Under the pieces are notes generated by a model. It was not told the origin of the DNA. It was given only the letters and a program-made list of their open reading frames with translations, and ran no database searches. Position numbers and translations under genes: made by a program. DNA of 55,991 nucleotides from Trichodesmium erythraeum GBRTRLIN201 (GTDB taxonomy: Bacteria > Cyanobacteriota > Cyanobacteriia > Cyanobacteriales > Microcoleaceae). Location: positions 1 to 55,991 of the forward strand of contig JAGGDU010000151.1 in the NCBI GenBank assembly GCA_018457135.1. The letters are read 5' to 3'. Below are positions 46,082 through 55,991 of the stretch, one piece after another (the stretch's first letter is position 1; each line of letters begins with the position of its first letter).

Positions 46082-47223
46082 AAATAGCTTATTATAATTA
46101 GATAATCTTACTCAGGATACTTTTTATATACATCCAAAATAAAGACTAGGGAATATCAGTAGTAGAATAGAGAACAAAAAAAATATTTAATCAGTTGTAA
46201 ATTTTCACCACATTTTTTTTACAACTTAAAAAATAAAACCCTTATTACTTATTACTTGTGACTTACTAAAACGGATTTTAAATTTGCATACGCTTACCCC
46301 ATTATTTGTAGCACATTAATTACTCAATCGACTGTATTTCTTATTTTTTTTGCCACTTTTCTCAAGGTAAGCAACCACTAACAAGATATGTAATCAAGAT
46401 TCTATAGTAATACGCGCAATAGTTGTGGCAAAATTCGATACTAAAAAAGTTTAAGAAAATTGAATATTTGACCATAGCACAAAAATTTAAAATCACTTAA
46501 CTCTTTTCAAATAACTGGAAAGATGATCAAATTGTCTGATAAAATTTCTGACTTGTAAACAAATATCCTTAACAAGGTTTTTCTCCAGGGCATTCGGATA
46601 AAACTTTCTACAATTTATCAACCATTCTTCCTCTAATATATCTTGATTAATTATCATCAAATATTGTCAGAATTATATCAAATTATGATAACTTACTCCG
46701 TCCAAATATTATCAATCTTTTCCCAGGAATTTTCTGTAGTAAATATTTAATAAATTCAATAGTATTTTCAGTATTTATGCTGATTTTATTTCACAATAAA
46801 TTCTTTGCTTTGATAGTCTAATTTTCTATAGTAAGTCGTCCTTTATAAATTATTTTTAATGGGAATCTATATTTTTTTATCTATTATTATCCAAACCTAA
46901 TACTAATATATCTTCCCCATAGAAAATGACATTTCTCAATCATCAACCCTGTAAGCTTTAGTTATATTTAAATAAAAATCAAGGAAAGTTTTGATCATAA
47001 GCACAAACTTTTTCCAGCTTTTAGATGGATAATGCTCAGTTTTAAAACTTTCCTTTTAATGAGTAATATTTAAATTTTGTTTTAACGCAACTATAAAATT
47101 TAGTTCACAAAATATTCTAGGTATTAATATGCTAATTTCAAGAAAAATTAACACTACTTTTACATTGATTACTATTCTAAAATTTGCCGATTTTTCCAAT
47201 TTAAACTAAAGCAAATATTATCT
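46082..47223. other. 1.1 kb spacer with a possible small ORF
   Basis: No established gene lies between lptC and the NYN gene. One protein-like minus-strand frame is listed separately at 46493-46657. The rest is AT-rich and featureless to my eye. Confidence 0.5.
46493..46657 (-). CDS. Possible small protein, 54 residues
   Basis: The frame starts MIINQDILEEEWLINCRKFY and ends FDHLSSYLKRVK. Its composition is balanced and protein-like, unlike other chance frames nearby. TGATATAAT, an extended -10 box, lies about 15 bases upstream on the same strand, which would leave a very short leader, and no ribosome site is seen. I do not recognise it. It may also be the tail of a lost gene. Confidence 0.25.
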   Translation of the reverse strand: MIINQDILEEEWLINCRKFYPNALEKNLVKDICLQVRNFIRQFDHLSSYLKRVK

Positions 47224-47838
47224 TTAATCATGTTCATCAATTAAACCTATCGCTGATAGAGGACGATAAGTATAGCTAGGAGATTTTGAAGTTTTTTGGA
47301 TGTCTTCTTTAATTTGTTCCAGATCTATATAGCGGTCAGAAACATTAATTAAACTATCGCTAGTCATAGCTCTAAGACTAACAACTTCAACCCTAACACC
47401 TCTATAACTAACAGCATCTACAGCATAAGCTAAATCTCCATCTCCACTGACTAATATAGCAGTATCATAAGAACCAACTAAAGCCATCATATCAACAGCA
47501 ATTTCTACATCTAGATTAGCTTTTTTAGAACCATCAGGTAATTGTACTAAGTCTTTAGAAATAACACGATAACCATTACGACGCATCCACAGCAAAAACC
47601 CCTGCTGTTTTTCATTAGTACGATCTACTCCCGTATAGAAAAAGGAACGTAGAAGACGAGAACCTCCAGTTAGACGACAAAGAAGTTTTGTATAATCTAT
47701 CTCAATTCCTAACTGTAAAGCAGCATAAAATAAGTTAGATCCATCAATAAAAATGGCTACTCTGCCACGATTTTCTAGAATTTGTTCTGGTGTAAATATT
47801 TCATTACACTCTATTTGTATCTGTTGATTATTCAACAT
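47224..47838 (-). CDS. LabA-like NYN-domain protein (DUF88)
   Basis: This is a 204-residue PIN-like NYN domain: VAIFIDGSNLFYAALQ (28-43) supplies the first acidic residue, KANLDVEIAVDMMALVG the second, and AILVSGDGDLAYAVDAV the third cluster, the pattern expected for metal-dependent RNA cleavage. It resembles LabA of Synechococcus elongatus, which affects circadian output, but many cyanobacteria carry several such genes, so the role here is open. It lies 118 bases downstream of metG on the same strand and could share its transcript. Confidence 0.9.
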   Translation of the reverse strand: MLNNQQIQIECNEIFTPEQILENRGRVAIFIDGSNLFYAALQLGIEIDYTKLLCRLTGGSRLLRSFFYTGVDRTNEKQQGFLLWMRRNGYRVISKDLVQLPDGSKKANLDVEIAVDMMALVGSYDTAILVSGDGDLAYAVDAVSYRGVRVEVVSLRAMTSDSLINVSDRYIDLEQIKEDIQKTSKSPSYTYRPLSAIGLIDEHD

Positions 47839-47956
47839 GGTTTTTAACCTCAGTTTTTTATTAAATAAAAAAAATTAATTCTTAATCAGAGATAATTTGT
47901 AACAGAAAAAAAGCTATGCAGTAGAAAAGGGTACAATTATATTTTTAAGCAAAGGT

Positions 47957-49549
47957 TTATATCATATCTATTCTTTGAAAAATAGGTTGAGGTTGCCCTA
48001 GAAGTTGATTTCCTGGTAAAGCTCCCCAACTTACTTGTTTCACAAAAGTTTCTGAACTATTAATTGCTGATTTATCATTAAAGTTATTTGAGAAACCTAG
48101 TTGTTGATAGATAGCATTGCTAATATTGGGAATAATTGGTGACAAAAGATAGGCCACTAATCTAACAGACTCCAACACAGAATATAAAACTTCTGTTAAG
48201 GCTTCTAATTGGCCTTGTTTATATAAACTCCATGGAGCAGTTTCGTCTATATATTTATTGCCAGTTCTGACTAAAATTAATACAGCTTCACAAACTTGAC
48301 TAAAGTCTAAAGAAGTGTAAGCTTGGGTAACTTTTTCACCCAAACCCATGCCTATTTTTTTGAGTGGATGGGTAACTTCTACCTCCTGAACATTAATTTT
48401 AGGAATTTGACCATTGAAGTATTTATGAGCCATTTTCAGAGTACGATTTAGTAAATTACCTAAGTCGTTTGCTAAGTCAGCATTTAGTACATTGATAAAG
48501 CGGTTTTCATTAAAATCTCCATCAACTCCAAATTCGATTTCTTTGAGAAAATAGTAACGAACTGCGTCAGACCCGTATTTTTGGATTAATTCAAAAGGAT
48601 CTAAAGTGTTATTTAGGGATTTACCCATCTTCTTCCCATCTTTAGTTAGAAATCCATGTCCAAATACACGTTCAGGTAGAGGCAAATCTGCTGACATTAG
48701 CATTGCTGGCCAATAAACAGCATGGAAGCGTAATATATCTTTCCCAATTAGGTGCAAATTAATCGGCCACCATTTCGATAAAGCATTCTCTAGAGTTGGT
48801 TCACTATCAGGATCTAAAAGGGCTGTAACATAACCTAATAGAGCATCAAACCAAACATAGATAGTATGACTAGAATCAACAGGTAGTTTAAAAGCCCAAT
48901 CCACATTAACTCTAGAGATTGAGAAGTCTTGCAATCCTTGGTTTACAAAACTTAAGACTTCATTCCTACGGCTTTGGGGTTGAATAAATTCCTGCCTATC
49001 TTGGTAGAAAGCTTGTAGTCGTTCCTGATACCTGGAGAGACGAAAGAAATAGTTCTGCTCATCGCGCCATTCTACTTTTTGGTTGGTATGAATAACACAA
49101 TGTTTATCTTCGGTAAGTTCCCGCTCTTCTTTAAATTCCTCACAAGATACGCAATACCATCCTTTTTGCTGACTTAAGTAGATATCCTCTTTTTCCCAAA
49201 CTCTTTGGAAAAATTCTTTGACAATTTTTTCGTGGTTAGGTGCAGTAGTACGAATAAAACGGTCATATTGAATATTTAGTTGTTCCCAAAGAGATTCAAA
49301 TCCTCTAACTACTGAGTCACAGTGTTCTTTAGGGTTTCTTCCTTTATTTTCAGCTGTTCTTTGAATTTTCTGGCCATGCTCATCTGTACCAGTAATCATC
49401 AACACCGATCTACCTTGTAGCCTTTGAAAACGAGCTAACGTATCAGCAGCAATAGTTGTATAAGCACTACCTATATGTGGTAAATCGTTAACATAGTAAA
49501 GGGGAGTTGTAATTGCAAAAGTGTTTTTATCTGTATACATGTTTTTCAT
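47957..49549 (-). CDS. metG: Methionyl-tRNA synthetase
   Basis: It charges tRNA-Met in the cytoplasm. The 530 residues form a class I synthetase: HIGS (25-28) is the HIGH motif, TGTDEHGQKIQ follows, and KMGKS (about residue 305) in DGKKMGKSLNNTLDPFEL is the KMSKS loop. A CP insertion with WYCVSCEEFKEERELTEDKH suggests a partial zinc knuckle. The anticodon-binding end holds ETAPWSLYKQ. It has no C-terminal tRNA-binding domain, as in many cyanobacteria. ATG 49549 or the ATG three codons later (49540) are equally possible starts. Confidence 0.97.
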   Translation of the reverse strand: MKNMYTDKNTFAITTPLYYVNDLPHIGSAYTTIAADTLARFQRLQGRSVLMITGTDEHGQKIQRTAENKGRNPKEHCDSVVRGFESLWEQLNIQYDRFIRTTAPNHEKIVKEFFQRVWEKEDIYLSQQKGWYCVSCEEFKEERELTEDKHCVIHTNQKVEWRDEQNYFFRLSRYQERLQAFYQDRQEFIQPQSRRNEVLSFVNQGLQDFSISRVNVDWAFKLPVDSSHTIYVWFDALLGYVTALLDPDSEPTLENALSKWWPINLHLIGKDILRFHAVYWPAMLMSADLPLPERVFGHGFLTKDGKKMGKSLNNTLDPFELIQKYGSDAVRYYFLKEIEFGVDGDFNENRFINVLNADLANDLGNLLNRTLKMAHKYFNGQIPKINVQEVEVTHPLKKIGMGLGEKVTQAYTSLDFSQVCEAVLILVRTGNKYIDETAPWSLYKQGQLEALTEVLYSVLESVRLVAYLLSPIIPNISNAIYQQLGFSNNFNDKSAINSSETFVKQVSWGALPGNQLLGQPQPIFQRIDMI

Positions 49550-51620
49550 AGAGAATCAGGCTTAAATACTTTTGATTTGAACTAGCAATGGTAATAATCA
49601 TAATGAGTTTAGTAGTACTAACCTCGAATAATTTACTACGATGGCTAATTACTTGTTCACTTACCGTAAGCATTCATCTAGCTTGCATTTAGCTTTTCCT
49701 AGGTTATAGTATGCAAACAGTTTTGAACATATTTAAGCAACTACTAAAGAAGAAGGATTTTATTATTTATACAAGTTAAACTTTTTAAATTCCATATCAT
49801 CTGAGTTCTGTAAAAAAACTCTGGACTTGATAGAAAACCCATTCTATCAGACGAACTTAATTCATAACTTGATCATTCTTGTTAGAAACTAATTCCTCCT
49901 AGGGTGTGGTAATGAGTTAATATCTCATAATTCATAACTCATAGCTCATAATTAATAGCTCATAGCTGATGGGTGAACGCTTACCACTGTCCTAAAAATT
50001 TTTAGATGATTCCCTCGTCAGAATATAATCACCCATCGTAACATTAATGCTTTTATGTTGTTGTTATAAAATTTCTCAAAGAAATCTTAACTTTTGGGAT
50101 TTTGATATTATTATTCTTACAAGAGACTATTTATTTATTTAAAGTCTAGAATTGAATCTCTAGTTAGAAGCAAAATGGCGAAGCAAGCCAATAATATACT
50201 GTTAATTTACCGTTTATTCTTAGAAATGATTAGTAGTAGAACTTTTATTGCACATAAATACCAAATTCCTTTACAACTGAGTCCTGGTATTTCTAGGTAA
50301 TAAGCTAATTTTATGGACTTTTTGTGACTTAAAGTAGCCTTTATAGTCCTACAGGCAAGCTATATTAGGAGTTACGATAATTGAAGACAGAAAAAACTCA
50401 AGAGTTTTAAGTAATTTCTGACTAAATTTTTATATTTAGCAATGTCCTATTAAAAGTCATAAGTTATATCATCCTATTCATAGAAAAAAGCATTTCTTCC
50501 AATAGACAATACAACTAATGCAAGCTCAGAAAATATTGGGGATTTTTTGCTGAAGGTACTACCTCTATGGTAAAGCACTAAACGCAAAGCAAAAGTCAAA
50601 AATACAAATGTCAAAAATAATCAAATCATTTATGACTTAGTTTGATAATTTAGAAATATCCGTGCCCTTTGCTTATATTATGATAGTATTTATTACTCCT
50701 AATTTTATTAGGTAATTTTTGATTTCAGGATTTGCTCATTGTTTTTATGGGAGTGCTAGTCTCAAATTTGGCAATATTATCAGTAGTTTTTTGGTTTATT
50801 ATGGTGAGCAGTTAGTTTATTAAAGAATACTCTTAAAAATTGTTAAGTTTTTTTAATTATTCACAACCTTTGTTTAATCAATCATCGATAGGACCCTACA
50901 GTAGTTGATAAATCCTCTAATATTATGTTTTATTCATTTGGGGTAATAAGTTCACACCGTCGGAATATCAAAATAAATATGCTAAATACCTAGTTAATTA
51001 TATAATATCAAACCTGGTAGTTTTAATATAAAAAAAGTATATTTCATTCGTTTAAAGTATTAAGTGTCCTACTATGGTAACATTCACCTTCCATAAACCC
51101 AGTAATTTCTCGTAATACTCTATTTGAATCGGAGATTTATTCTAAATTATTATGTAAGCTAATAAATTACTAACTTGTTGGCAAAAATCTATGTTTATTC
51201 CTTGAATATGTGTGATTTTTAGAAGTTTGGCTTATATTTTTATTTTAGGGAATAACAAAAAAAATTACCCTTACTTATGTAGAAATTGAATGATTAAATA
51301 ATTAAATAATTTGATTTTTTTGTTGATTATATTAACTAAAAGATTACTACTTCTTAAATAAGAAGATTATGTCGGGTAACATCGTTTGCATATAAAATAA
51401 AGTCATAATTGTCAAAAACTATTTGGCATTTATACCTTTTTCCCTCTGGCTTTCTTATACTAAAGTTAAATATTCAAAGGGATATGATATAATTGATAAA
51501 TTCAAAAAAAAACAATAAAAGTCTCAATCTTGAGTATAAATTGAATAATAACTTACTTAGATATATCAACTGTTAGTTATTAATTTATCAATCATTACTA
51601 ATTTATATCTGTATTTAATC
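49550..51620. other. 2.07 kb gene-free spacer
   Basis: This is the longest spacer in the window. The only structure I see is the heptamer array at 49922-49970. A 41-codon frame at 50175-50300 is not supported by anything else. The bases before 51621 must hold the esterase promoter, but I cannot single it out. Confidence 0.55.
49922..49970. repeat. CTCATAR heptamer array
   Basis: Seven consecutive 7-base units: CTCATAA, TTCATAA, CTCATAG, CTCATAA, TTAATAG, CTCATAG, CTGATGG. Period is exactly 7 with drift between units. It is non-coding and STRR-like. Confidence 0.85.
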
Positions 51621-52409
51621 ATGCAAGTGGCAAGTGGTAAAATTAGTTTTTTAAGACCAACTCCCTTTCAACCAGAATTACCTCTGTTTGTTTTCCTATG
51701 TGCTATGGATGGTACAGGTAAATTGTTGCGATCGCAAATCTCTAGCTTATCAACTGGTTTCGATATTCGATGTCTGAGTATCCCACAAAATGATTTATCG
51801 ACTTGGGAACAATTATCAGAGAAAACAATAAACCTAATTAAAATTGAACAAAAAGCAGCACCTAAAAGACCTGTTTATTTATGTGGAGAATCATTTGGAG
51901 GGTGTTTAGCACTAAAAGTTGCCTTAAATACTCCTGAATTATTGGACAAACTAATTTTAGTTAATTCAGCCACTTCATTTAGCCAACAACCTATAGTAAA
52001 ATATGGATCATATCTCACCCAATATCTACCAAGCTATTTATATCAATTATCTGTAACAGCAACTCTACCCTTTTTAGGCGCTTTAGGTCGAATAAGACCA
52101 GAGGAGTGTCAAGCACTACTCAAAGCTATGCAGTCAGTTTCTCAGAAAACAGCTATCTGGCGGTTTGAACTAATGCGCTCATTCCAGGTCAAGAAAAATC
52201 AACTAAAAAATTTCCCAAAATCTACATTAATTATTGCCAGCGCTGCAGACAGACTTTTACCTTCAATATCACAAGCTAAGTTTTTAGTCAAATATTTGCC
52301 CAAAGCTGAAATGGTTATTCTCCCAAATAGTGGTCACGCCTGCTTACTAGAAGCAGACGTAGACCTTTATAAAATTATTCGAGACCAATGGGGCAGTAAT
52401 TTGGTTTAA
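51621..52409 (+). CDS. Alpha/beta-hydrolase, esterase-like
   Basis: The 262 residues form a compact alpha/beta hydrolase. FLCAMDGTGKLL (25-36) is the oxyanion strand, YLCGESFGGCLAL holds nucleophile Ser91 in GESFGG, ASAADRLLPS holds the acid and NSGHACLLE the His. The text resembles the hydrolase half of plant and cyanobacterial phytyl-ester-synthase-type proteins, but the acyltransferase half is absent, so substrate is unknown. It is a lone gene after a long spacer, convergent with the DUF2996 gene 31 bases away. Confidence 0.88.
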   Translation: MQVASGKISFLRPTPFQPELPLFVFLCAMDGTGKLLRSQISSLSTGFDIRCLSIPQNDLSTWEQLSEKTINLIKIEQKAAPKRPVYLCGESFGGCLALKVALNTPELLDKLILVNSATSFSQQPIVKYGSYLTQYLPSYLYQLSVTATLPFLGALGRIRPEECQALLKAMQSVSQKTAIWRFELMRSFQVKKNQLKNFPKSTLIIASAADRLLPSISQAKFLVKYLPKAEMVILPNSGHACLLEADVDLYKIIRDQWGSNLV

Positions 52410-52440
52410 CTAGGAACAGATAGAGTATCTGCTGAAATAT

Positions 52441-52893
52441 TTAGTTTAAACTCAGCCACTTTTGAGCATTTAAACGTTGAGTTACACCGAACACCAATAA
52501 CTTCAGAGTAATTTTACGTTCATCAATTAAAAAAGGTTCTAAGGTAGCCGGTTTAGATCCATTATCAGCACAAGAGAAAGCTCTAGGGCCTTTAATATCC
52601 TTTTTGGGAAAATAGATATTGAACTGACGCTGGCCTTTTTTAAACTTACCCACAACTTGCCAACATTCTTCAGATGAACTAAAGCCTATCATAGGTAATT
52701 TTTCCTTGACTAGGCTGAGATCAAGATCATCAATACCTTGCTCAAGAAGAGCTTTTTGTAAAGCTGGCAAATAATCTTGCTGCACAAACTCAGCAAAAGG
52801 CTTACTTTCGACAGCAGGGGGCTTTTCTGGTTTGACCTTACCTCCTGCAGGCTTAGTTTCAGTTTTTTTAGCTTTTTGTTGTTCTTCTGGCAT
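52441..52893 (-). CDS. DUF2996 family protein
   Basis: These 150 residues begin with a Lys/Pro/Glu-rich disordered leader (1-32) followed by the DUF2996 core: FAEFVQQDYLPALQKALLEQ, ECWQVVGKFKKGQRQFNIYF, RAFSCADNGSKPATLEPFLI and a terminal LNAQKWLSLN. The family is found in cyanobacteria and plastids and its biochemical role is not known to me. AGGAAG sits 6 bases before the ATG. It follows the next gene by only 14 bases, so the two form an operon. Confidence 0.85.
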   Translation of the reverse strand: MPEEQQKAKKTETKPAGGKVKPEKPPAVESKPFAEFVQQDYLPALQKALLEQGIDDLDLSLVKEKLPMIGFSSSEECWQVVGKFKKGQRQFNIYFPKKDIKGPRAFSCADNGSKPATLEPFLIDERKITLKLLVFGVTQRLNAQKWLSLN

Positions 52894-52907
52894 AAATGCT
52901 TCCTTGC

Positions 52908-53798
52908 TTAAATTTCTGCATAAGCTCGTTCTACTAGACGACGAGCCAGGGTTTGAACTCCTGTATGTTCATAATAATTGGTACTCATATCTAAGAATGC
53001 AGCCAAATAGTCCAATTTATCATCGCTAAATTCTACGAAACCTTGCAAGCTATTGGCCACGTTTCCTGGTGTAATACCCCGATCACTGACAAAATCTCCC
53101 ATCCAACTAGAAACAGAACCAAAAGCTTCCCCAATAAAACCTAACTTACTATCTTTATCATCCCCTGGAATAGCTTCTTCAATTCCCCGGAAGCCTTCGT
53201 TTTCTTCTAAGTCCGAGGTAGAAAGTCCTTCTATCCAGTTAGCGGCGGAATGTAGGAAATCTGGCCCTAAAGGAATTAAACCATCAAAACAAATTAAGGC
53301 TGCTAAACGCATTAAAGATTCTCCACTATAATCTCCTAGAGCGCCGACAAAATCACCAATACTATCTCCGGGAATGCCATTGATGGAACAAAAACCTAAT
53401 AGTTCTGCAACTATTTTGAGAGATAAATCAATAGTTTGGGCTTTTCCTGGTTTAGGAGTAAGGCTAGTTAACAAACCTCCGATCAGAGGTATTTTACCTC
53501 CAACCATATTAGCTAAAGAAGCGGTACCTAAAGCACGACCTGCTCCACTAACAGTTTGATAAAGCCATAAGGCCCGTTGATATCCTTGAGCTTTATCATT
53601 GAAGAGAATTACAGCTCGATCGCCTATTTGCTGAATTAGGTCTTCGTCATCTTCTCCTGTTACAGTGCGGATAGTATTTTCAAATCCTACCAAGTTATCC
53701 CACTCTCCTGGAACAATGAAGTCTAAAGCACGTAAAGCTTTAATTGTAATATTGTCACTGGGCAGTTCATCTACTAATTCAAAGATGGGCTTACTCAT
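52908..53798 (-). CDS. Conserved cyanobacterial protein of unknown function
   Basis: I do not recognise a named family. The 296 residues look soluble, acidic and mostly helical, with a Gly-rich middle (MVGGKIPLIGGLLTS, about 102-116) and many Gly-Asp turns. No signal, membrane span or catalytic motif is visible. A strong AAGGAG lies 6 bases before the ATG. It is first gene of a two-gene operon with the DUF2996 gene, so a joint role is likely. Confidence 0.7.
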   Translation of the reverse strand: MSKPIFELVDELPSDNITIKALRALDFIVPGEWDNLVGFENTIRTVTGEDDEDLIQQIGDRAVILFNDKAQGYQRALWLYQTVSGAGRALGTASLANMVGGKIPLIGGLLTSLTPKPGKAQTIDLSLKIVAELLGFCSINGIPGDSIGDFVGALGDYSGESLMRLAALICFDGLIPLGPDFLHSAANWIEGLSTSDLEENEGFRGIEEAIPGDDKDSKLGFIGEAFGSVSSWMGDFVSDRGITPGNVANSLQGFVEFSDDKLDYLAAFLDMSTNYYEHTGVQTLARRLVERAYAEI

Positions 53799-53984
53799 TT
53801 AAGGCTCCTTAATTTCAGTTATCGTTGATCAGTTATCAGTAACTCTGGCTAACACCGGAGGTTTTAAGTCTGAAATTTCCTTTTTTTATCCTCTTGGAAG
53901 GAGAGGTTGTTGACTTTTTTTTAAGGTAAAAGTTAAAAGTGAATAGAGGTAGACACTTTTTTTCGAGTGTTGGGATAGGATTTT

Positions 53985-54494
53985 TTATTTGAGACTAGCC
54001 AGACCTCTTAGGTTAAATTTTTTTAGCCATGCTTCGCGATCATTTGCAGTAAATGAGGGGTCTTTTGATTGAGCTTTTACCTGAAAACGGTTATCTACTA
54101 ATACTGCAGTAGTTTTTGTACCTTGCTCAACTGCTGGATATCCTCCTATTTTTTGGCTACTATTTTGGAATTTTTTGGCAGCAGTGGAGGAAGCAGAAAT
54201 ATCATTGATAGACATAACTGCTACTTCTTTACCATCTTTTTTCAGACTTGCTTGAGCAAAACCTTTCTTCTCTTGAGCATAGTTTAGTTTATATCCACCA
54301 CTTGATGATGGGAAGTACTTGTTTAGACTACCACCTGATACTTGTTTGGCTTTAGAAGGACGTTCTGTTTTGCTTTGTTGTTGGGCCTGGTCAAAACGAC
54401 TAGGTTGTTTAGCTCCACCACAAGCAGATGTAAACAATAATAAGCAGAGCAATATTGGAGCTAGTAACTTCCGGGCATCACGGCTGAGTATCAT
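53985..54494 (-). CDS. Putative lipoprotein of unknown function
   Basis: The 169 residues have a lipoprotein signal: a charged start (SRDARK), a hydrophobic core and lipobox TSAC with Cys25. A Gln/Ser/Lys-rich linker of about 35 residues follows, then a compact domain of about 100 residues starting near KYFPSSSGGYKLNYAQEKKG, with alternating beta-like text (FAQASLKKDGKEVAVMSIND) and ending RGLASLK. No catalytic residues are evident. GGAG lies 8 bases before the ATG. It is presumably anchored at the periplasmic or lumenal face. Confidence 0.75.
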   Translation of the reverse strand: MILSRDARKLLAPILLCLLLFTSACGGAKQPSRFDQAQQQSKTERPSKAKQVSGGSLNKYFPSSSGGYKLNYAQEKKGFAQASLKKDGKEVAVMSINDISASSTAAKKFQNSSQKIGGYPAVEQGTKTTAVLVDNRFQVKAQSKDPSFTANDREAWLKKFNLRGLASLK

Positions 54495-54885
54495 TTTTAT
54501 TTCTCCTCAATTTTTTAGATGTCTCCTACCAATTTTTTCTTAAAATTGTGCAATTTGTGTTTACTTAATTTTTTCTGATAACTTAAGAAATTATATCTAT
54601 TAACGGTATACTCAATTCAGTTAAGTAGGCCTTGCAGAATTCATTATACATACTTTCAAGCATAAAAGTATATATTCTCTGTTATTTGGAAATATATAAT
54701 AGTCATTAATTTTCCCTAGCCACTTAGTCAGTTATCAGTTATGAGTATTCCTGTAATAGAGATGCAAAAAAATAGGAAATCTTTTTATTTCTTAAGAAAA
54801 ATTAAACCTTTTTTTATACCAAATTTAAAAAAGATAGTTACAGTATTTGGCATCAAAACTCAGGAATAGGTAAAATCAATAAATT
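54495..54885. other. Divergent spacer, lipoprotein | gpsA
   Basis: Promoters for both flanking genes must lie in these 391 bases. A short heptamer run CAGTTATCAGTTATGAGT occurs at 54730-54747, the same text as near 26355. No other feature is seen. Confidence 0.45.
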
Positions 54886-55884
54886 ATGGTAGGTAAAATA
54901 TCTCAAGCTGATAAAAGAAAGGAAGTTATTAGAACTCTAGAATCTGCTTATCCAATATCAACTGAAAAAGCAAATTTAGCAATTCTAGGTGTAGGTGCAT
55001 GGGGTTCTGCTTTAGCAGGATTAGTAAGTCATAATCAACATAAAATATCTTTATGGTCTCGTAACTTAAATATCAGTTTAGAACAGGTAATAAAAGATGT
55101 TGATATGATAGTTTCGGCAATTTCTATGAAAGGAGTTAATGAAACTATTGAGAAAATTCAAAAGATTGGTTTACCAAAAAAAGTAATTATTATTACTGCT
55201 ACAAAAGGATTAGATCCAGAAACAACTTGTACTCCTTCTCAGATTTGGGAAGCTAATTTTCCAAATAATCCTGTGGTAGTTTTATCCGGTCCTAATTTAT
55301 CAAAAGAAATTGATGATAAATTACCAGCAGCAACAGTAGTTGCTAGTAAAAATATAGAAGCAGTAACGGCGGTACAAAATATTTTTGCTTCTGGTTTATT
55401 TCGAGTTTATAGTAGTTCCGATCCAATAGGTACAGAGTTAGGTGGAACTTTAAAAAATGTCATTGCTATTGCTAGTGGAGTTTGTGATGGTTTGGAACTT
55501 GGTACTAATGCTAAATCAGCTTTATTAACTCGTGCTTTGACAGAAATTATTCGTATTGGTACTCATTTAGGCGGAAAAACTGAAACCTTTTTTGGGTTAT
55601 CTGGTTTGGGAGATATGTTGGCAACTTGTAGTAGTTCTTTGAGTAGAAATTATCGGGTTGGTTATGGTTTGGCGCAGGGAAAAAATTTGGAGGAAATTTT
55701 AGAGGAATTACCTGGTACTGCTGAAGGTGTTAATACTACAAATGTTTTGATTAATATTGCGAATAGAGAGGAAATTTCTCTGCCTATTTCTAGTCAAGTT
55801 TTTTTATTGTTGAACGGTAAAATTACTCTAGAAGAAGCTGTGGAAGCTCTAATGGGAAGAGATTTAAAATCAGAGTTTTATTGA
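54886..55884 (+). CDS. gpsA: Glycerol-3-phosphate dehydrogenase [NAD(P)+]
   Basis: It reduces dihydroxyacetone phosphate to sn-glycerol 3-phosphate, the backbone for membrane lipids. The 332 residues have a roughly 28-residue leader, then LAILGVGAWGSALAGL (31-46) with GxGxxG, VVLSGPNLSKEI, the catalytic Lys in ELGGTLKNVIAIASG, TFFGLSGLGDMLATC and GTAEGVNT. The stretch after the second strand (SLWSRN then SLEQVIKDVDMIVSAIS) is shorter than in the E. coli enzyme, the cyanobacterial form. A T-poor A-run follows the stop; no clear terminator lies inside the window. Confidence 0.96.
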   Translation: MVGKISQADKRKEVIRTLESAYPISTEKANLAILGVGAWGSALAGLVSHNQHKISLWSRNLNISLEQVIKDVDMIVSAISMKGVNETIEKIQKIGLPKKVIIITATKGLDPETTCTPSQIWEANFPNNPVVVLSGPNLSKEIDDKLPAATVVASKNIEAVTAVQNIFASGLFRVYSSSDPIGTELGGTLKNVIAIASGVCDGLELGTNAKSALLTRALTEIIRIGTHLGGKTETFFGLSGLGDMLATCSSSLSRNYRVGYGLAQGKNLEEILEELPGTAEGVNTTNVLINIANREEISLPISSQVFLLLNGKITLEEAVEALMGRDLKSEFY

Positions 55885-55991
55885 TTTTTAGATTACTCTT
55901 GAAAAAAAAGCCCAAACTATTGCAGATTAGTAATTAGTTTTTAGTTTTAATTGTTTGATTAAACAAATATTTGTGATATAAAGTAGGAAAA

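Overview
The window reads as chromosome of a marine filamentous, Trichodesmium-like cyanobacterium. Evidence seen: low G+C, frequent HIP1-type gcgatcgc octamers, and thylakoid and tocopherol genes (Rieske protein and cytochrome f, a PsbQ-type lipoprotein, tocopherol cyclase, cyanobacterial DUF3067 and DUF2996 proteins). About 62% of the window lies in genes I can defend (34 CDS). The rest is AT-rich spacer with period-7 tandem repeats, palindromes and decaying gene and transposon fossils, which fits what is known of Trichodesmium. The genus is an inference. I saw no tRNA, rRNA or CRISPR array.

Layout. 1-3.6 kb: surE with a duplicated 3' end, an IS607-type recombinase relic and a methyltransferase. 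4.5-12.7 kb: a complete A2-type cytochrome c oxidase locus, with ctaC-ctaD-ctaE on the minus strand and, across a 1.77 kb gap, ctaA-ctaB (heme A synthesis) on the plus strand. 12.7-14.1 kb: a graveyard holding an IS200-type transposase relic, an unidentified relic and a degenerate copy of the next gene's P-loop segment. 14.2-24.2 kb: six collinear paralogous P-loop (AAA/STAND-like) ATPase genes built from two module types, I and II, in the order I, II-TPR-I, II, I, II, II-TM-repeats. This is the most unusual part of the window. 24.2-37.8 kb: an ammonium transporter with an in-frame stop before a tail-like sequence, three gene relics, a TetR regulator, a TspO-like protein, a bisphosphate nucleotidase, a ThiO-like oxidase, psbQ, a short-chain dehydrogenase, a patatin and an alpha/beta hydrolase. 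39.4-42 kb: petC-petA and a divergent DUF3067 gene. 42.2-42.8 kb: the 3' part of a decayed group II intron. 43.6-55.9 kb: tocopherol cyclase, lptC, a LabA-like NYN gene, metG, an esterase-like gene, a DUF2996 gene paired with an unknown gene, a lipoprotein and gpsA.

How the parts work together. CtaC/D/E form the respiratory terminal oxidase, while CtaB then CtaA make its heme A. PetC and PetA are subunits of the cytochrome b6f complex, which feeds both photosynthesis and respiration in cyanobacteria. The ATPase array has no housekeeping neighbour that explains it. Its modular duplications, one member lacking the Walker A lysine, one membrane-anchored member with a Cys-containing repeat tail, and a fossil copy at its upstream edge suggest a locally expanding signalling or conflict-type NTPase system. 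That role is inference only.
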